Below the pieces are notes generated by a model, which saw nothing but the letters and a program-made list of their open reading frames with translations, ran no database searches and was not told the DNA's origin. A stretch of DNA of 64,000 nucleotides. Source: Falsiroseomonas sp. (GTDB taxonomy: Bacteria > Pseudomonadota > Alphaproteobacteria > Acetobacterales > Acetobacteraceae). The stretch covers positions 1 to 64,000 of the forward strand of contig NZ_JAUYTS010000039.1 in NCBI RefSeq assembly GCF_030695085.1, read 5' to 3'. The translations under genes were made by a program, and so were the position numbers. Positions 62,407 to 64,000 of this stretch are shown here, one piece after another; the stretch's first letter is position 1; every line of letters starts with the position of its first letter.

Positions 62407-63877
62407 GGCGGCCAGCCTAGCGCGATCGGCGTCTTCGGCCCACCCCGAGGCTTGTAACGCGCGCCGCCCCACACACCGCTTCGCCGCTCTGGCGCTGCTG
62501 CCGGTCCTGGCTGCCTGTGGCGCCACGGACAGCAGCACGGGCGGCTTGCGGGCCGGTCAGGAAGGCTTTGTGCGCGGCTTTCTCGGCGGCGTTGCGGCAG
62601 AGGAACCGCGCGCCGCGCTGATTGCCCGCGATGTTCTCTCGGCCGGTGGGTCAGCAGCGGATGCGGCGGTGGCGGCGGGCTTCGCGCTGAGCGTCACCCT
62701 GCCCTCCCGCGCCGGGCTTGGCGGCGGCGGCGCCTGCCTGCTGTACGTGCCGAGCCGGAACGAGGTGGAAGCGATTGTCTTCCCGCCTGGCCCACGCGCG
62801 TCGGTGCCGGCGGGTGCCGACCGTCCGGCCGCCGTGCCACTGATGGCGCGCGGCCTGTTTGCCTTGCACGCGCGTGCCGGCCGCCGGTCTTTCGAGGAAT
62901 TGATCGTCCCGGCGGAACAGGCCGCGCGCTTCGGCACCGAGGTCAGCCGCGCCTTTGCCGCTGACCTGGCCGCCGTCGCCGGACCGCTATTCGCCGATCC
63001 GGGCGCCGCCGCGGCTTTCGCGGGCCCGGGCGGCCAGCCGCTGGCCCCCGGCGCGCGGATGACGCAGGTCGACCTTGGCAGCACACTCGCCACCCTGCGC
63101 ACCGCAGGCGTGGGCGACCTCTATCAGGGCGCTCTGGCGCGGCGGATGGAGGAAACCTCCCGCGCCGCCGGAGGCATGCTGACGGTGCCCGAACTGCGGG
63201 AGGCGGTGCCCAGGGTGGTGCAACCGTTGCAGGCGCGGCTTGGCAATGACGTGGTGTCCTTCCTGCCGCCGCCGGCGGATGGCGGCCTGGCCGCGGCGGC
63301 CGCCTTCGCCGCTCTGCAGGCCGGCACCGGCGCGCCCGGCGCAGCGGCGCGGGGTGAGGCTGTCGCCGCGGCATGGCGTGCGCGCGGCGGGGAGCCGATG
63401 ACGCTCCTGGCCTCCGCCGATTTGCCGGCTGGCGGGCTCGGCCTCCTGCCGGCCTCCACCGGCCTCGCCGTGGTCGACCGTGACGGCATGGCCGTAACCT
63501 GCGCTTTCACCATGAACAACCTGTTCGGCACCGGCCGCATCGCTCCAGGCACCGGCGTGCTGCTGGCCGCGGCGCCGGGAATCGGCCAGGTGCAACCGGC
63601 GCTGCTTTCGGCCGGGCTGGTGCACAGCCCCAATCTCCGCGCCTTCCGCGCCGCCGCCGCGGGCAGCGGCCAGCAGGCGGCGCCGATGGCTGTGGCGCTG
63701 CCACTGTCCCAGGTTATGGGTGGGGTGGCCCCGGCGCAGGCCGCGGGCTCGGCGCCGGAGCCGGGCCGCACACAGCTGCTGTCCTGCCCGCGCTACCTGC
63801 CTGGCGACGCGAACGCCTGCCAGGCAGTAACGGACCCGCGTGGCGCCGGCCTCGCCGCGGGTGCGGTGGACCGCTGA
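62405..63877 (+). CDS. Gamma-glutamyltranspeptidase-like lipoprotein, probably degenerate
   Basis: About 490 residues of gamma-GT fold. A lipobox LLPVLAAC begins the mature part. AGGSAADAAVAAGFALSVTLPSRAGLGGGGACLLY is the usual GGT opening, and VVDRDGMAVTCAFTMNNLFGTGRIAPGTGVLL is the small-subunit core. The nucleophile motif Thr-Thr-His is Ser351-Thr352-Gly353 here, and the protein is shorter than the usual 530-580 residues. The only in-frame ATG before the lipobox (62405) shares the CATG with the divergent protease start and gives a long n-region; no GTG or TTG is available. Activity is doubtful. Confidence 0.75.
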   Translation: MAASLARSASSAHPEACNARRPTHRFAALALLPVLAACGATDSSTGGLRAGQEGFVRGFLGGVAAEEPRAALIARDVLSAGGSAADAAVAAGFALSVTLPSRAGLGGGGACLLYVPSRNEVEAIVFPPGPRASVPAGADRPAAVPLMARGLFALHARAGRRSFEELIVPAEQAARFGTEVSRAFAADLAAVAGPLFADPGAAAAFAGPGGQPLAPGARMTQVDLGSTLATLRTAGVGDLYQGALARRMEETSRAAGGMLTVPELREAVPRVVQPLQARLGNDVVSFLPPPADGGLAAAAAFAALQAGTGAPGAAARGEAVAAAWRARGGEPMTLLASADLPAGGLGLLPASTGLAVVDRDGMAVTCAFTMNNLFGTGRIAPGTGVLLAAAPGIGQVQPALLSAGLVHSPNLRAFRAAAAGSGQQAAPMAVALPLSQVMGGVAPAQAAGSAPEPGRTQLLSCPRYLPGDANACQAVTDPRGAGLAAGAVDR

Positions 63878-63881
63878 GGGC

Positions 63882-64000
63882 GTGGCGCTGAAGGTCGGGC
63901 GGGGGGCGGAAGCGCCGCCCTTCCTGGTGATGGACGTGATCGCGGCGGCCAATGCGCGCGCCGCGAGCCTGCCGGCCGGCGCCCCCGGCGTGCTGCGGAT
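63882..64000 (+). CDS. N-terminal fragment, possible PLP aminotransferase (cut by window edge)
   Basis: Starts at GTG 63882, five bases after the preceding stop, with GAGG just upstream; an ATG at 63930 is an alternative. The 39 visible residues include APPFLVMDVIAAANARAA, which resembles the N-terminal helix of class I/II aminotransferases (usually followed by a Glu-Val/Gly-Gln-Pro motif, off the window). The assignment rests on this short similarity only. Confidence 0.45.
   Translation, partial: MALKVGRGAEAPPFLVMDVIAAANARAASLPAGAPGVLR

Overview
The window reads as a stretch of chromosome from a high-GC alphaproteobacterium, most likely an Acetobacteraceae/Roseomonas-type organism. This is inference from several signs: uniformly GC-rich coding, TctC/Bug-type solute receptors, a full cbb3 oxidase operon, and a tRNA-His that keeps the G-1:C73 pair. 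I see no phage, insertion sequence, CRISPR array or replication origin. Genes are densely packed and no gene-free stretch exceeds 300 bases. The longest are about 273 bases upstream of the aminotransferase, 260 bases between an ABC binding protein and its permease, and 230 bases after glnA.

Layout. 1-7082 (minus): an EF-hand protein cut by the window edge, an M20 peptidase, and an operon of fused indolepyruvate ferredoxin oxidoreductase, acyl-CoA dehydrogenase and a small exported protein. An Lrp/AsnC regulator diverges from that operon. 7657-15664 (minus): a nine-gene microaerobic respiration operon ccoN-O-Q-P-G-H-I-S plus a small membrane protein, headed by a perfect FNR/FixK box. ccoQ, ccoS and the last small gene are under 60 codons. 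15828-19577: a DUF2189 membrane protein, an RTX repeat protein and a TauE/SafE-like membrane protein. 19785-21505: the vitamin B6 pair pdxA-pdxJ. 21620-30561: an amino-acid ABC binding protein and permease, an M19 dipeptidase, an orphan molybdenum hydroxylase large subunit, an epimerase, a flavoprotein and a LysR regulator.

30565-34592 holds the clearest anomaly. A Bug receptor and a hydantoinase A gene, both missing their 5' parts, meet head to head and are followed by an intact hydantoinase B. 34702-50278: a soluble PAS chemoreceptor, an RND efflux pump with a divergent TetR regulator and a palindromic operator, an HWE-type histidine kinase, an amidohydrolase/phosphatase/GST cluster, a TRZ/ATZ amidohydrolase, a nitroreductase-like protein with a MarR regulator and an array of operator-like palindromes, and a hybrid histidine kinase.

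50509-64000: glnB-glnA with a near-perfect sigma-54 promoter and an intrinsic terminator, an aminotransferase, cytidine deaminase, tRNA-His, an SDR lacking its catalytic triad, a zinc peptidase, aspartate dehydrogenase, an AstE-like/ArgE-like pair, a second intact Bug receptor, a DsbA-like and an M48 protease pair, a degenerate gamma-glutamyltranspeptidase-like lipoprotein, and the start of a probable aminotransferase.

No wholly unknown multigene system is evident. The most useful new observations are the regulatory architectures and the double-truncation scar.
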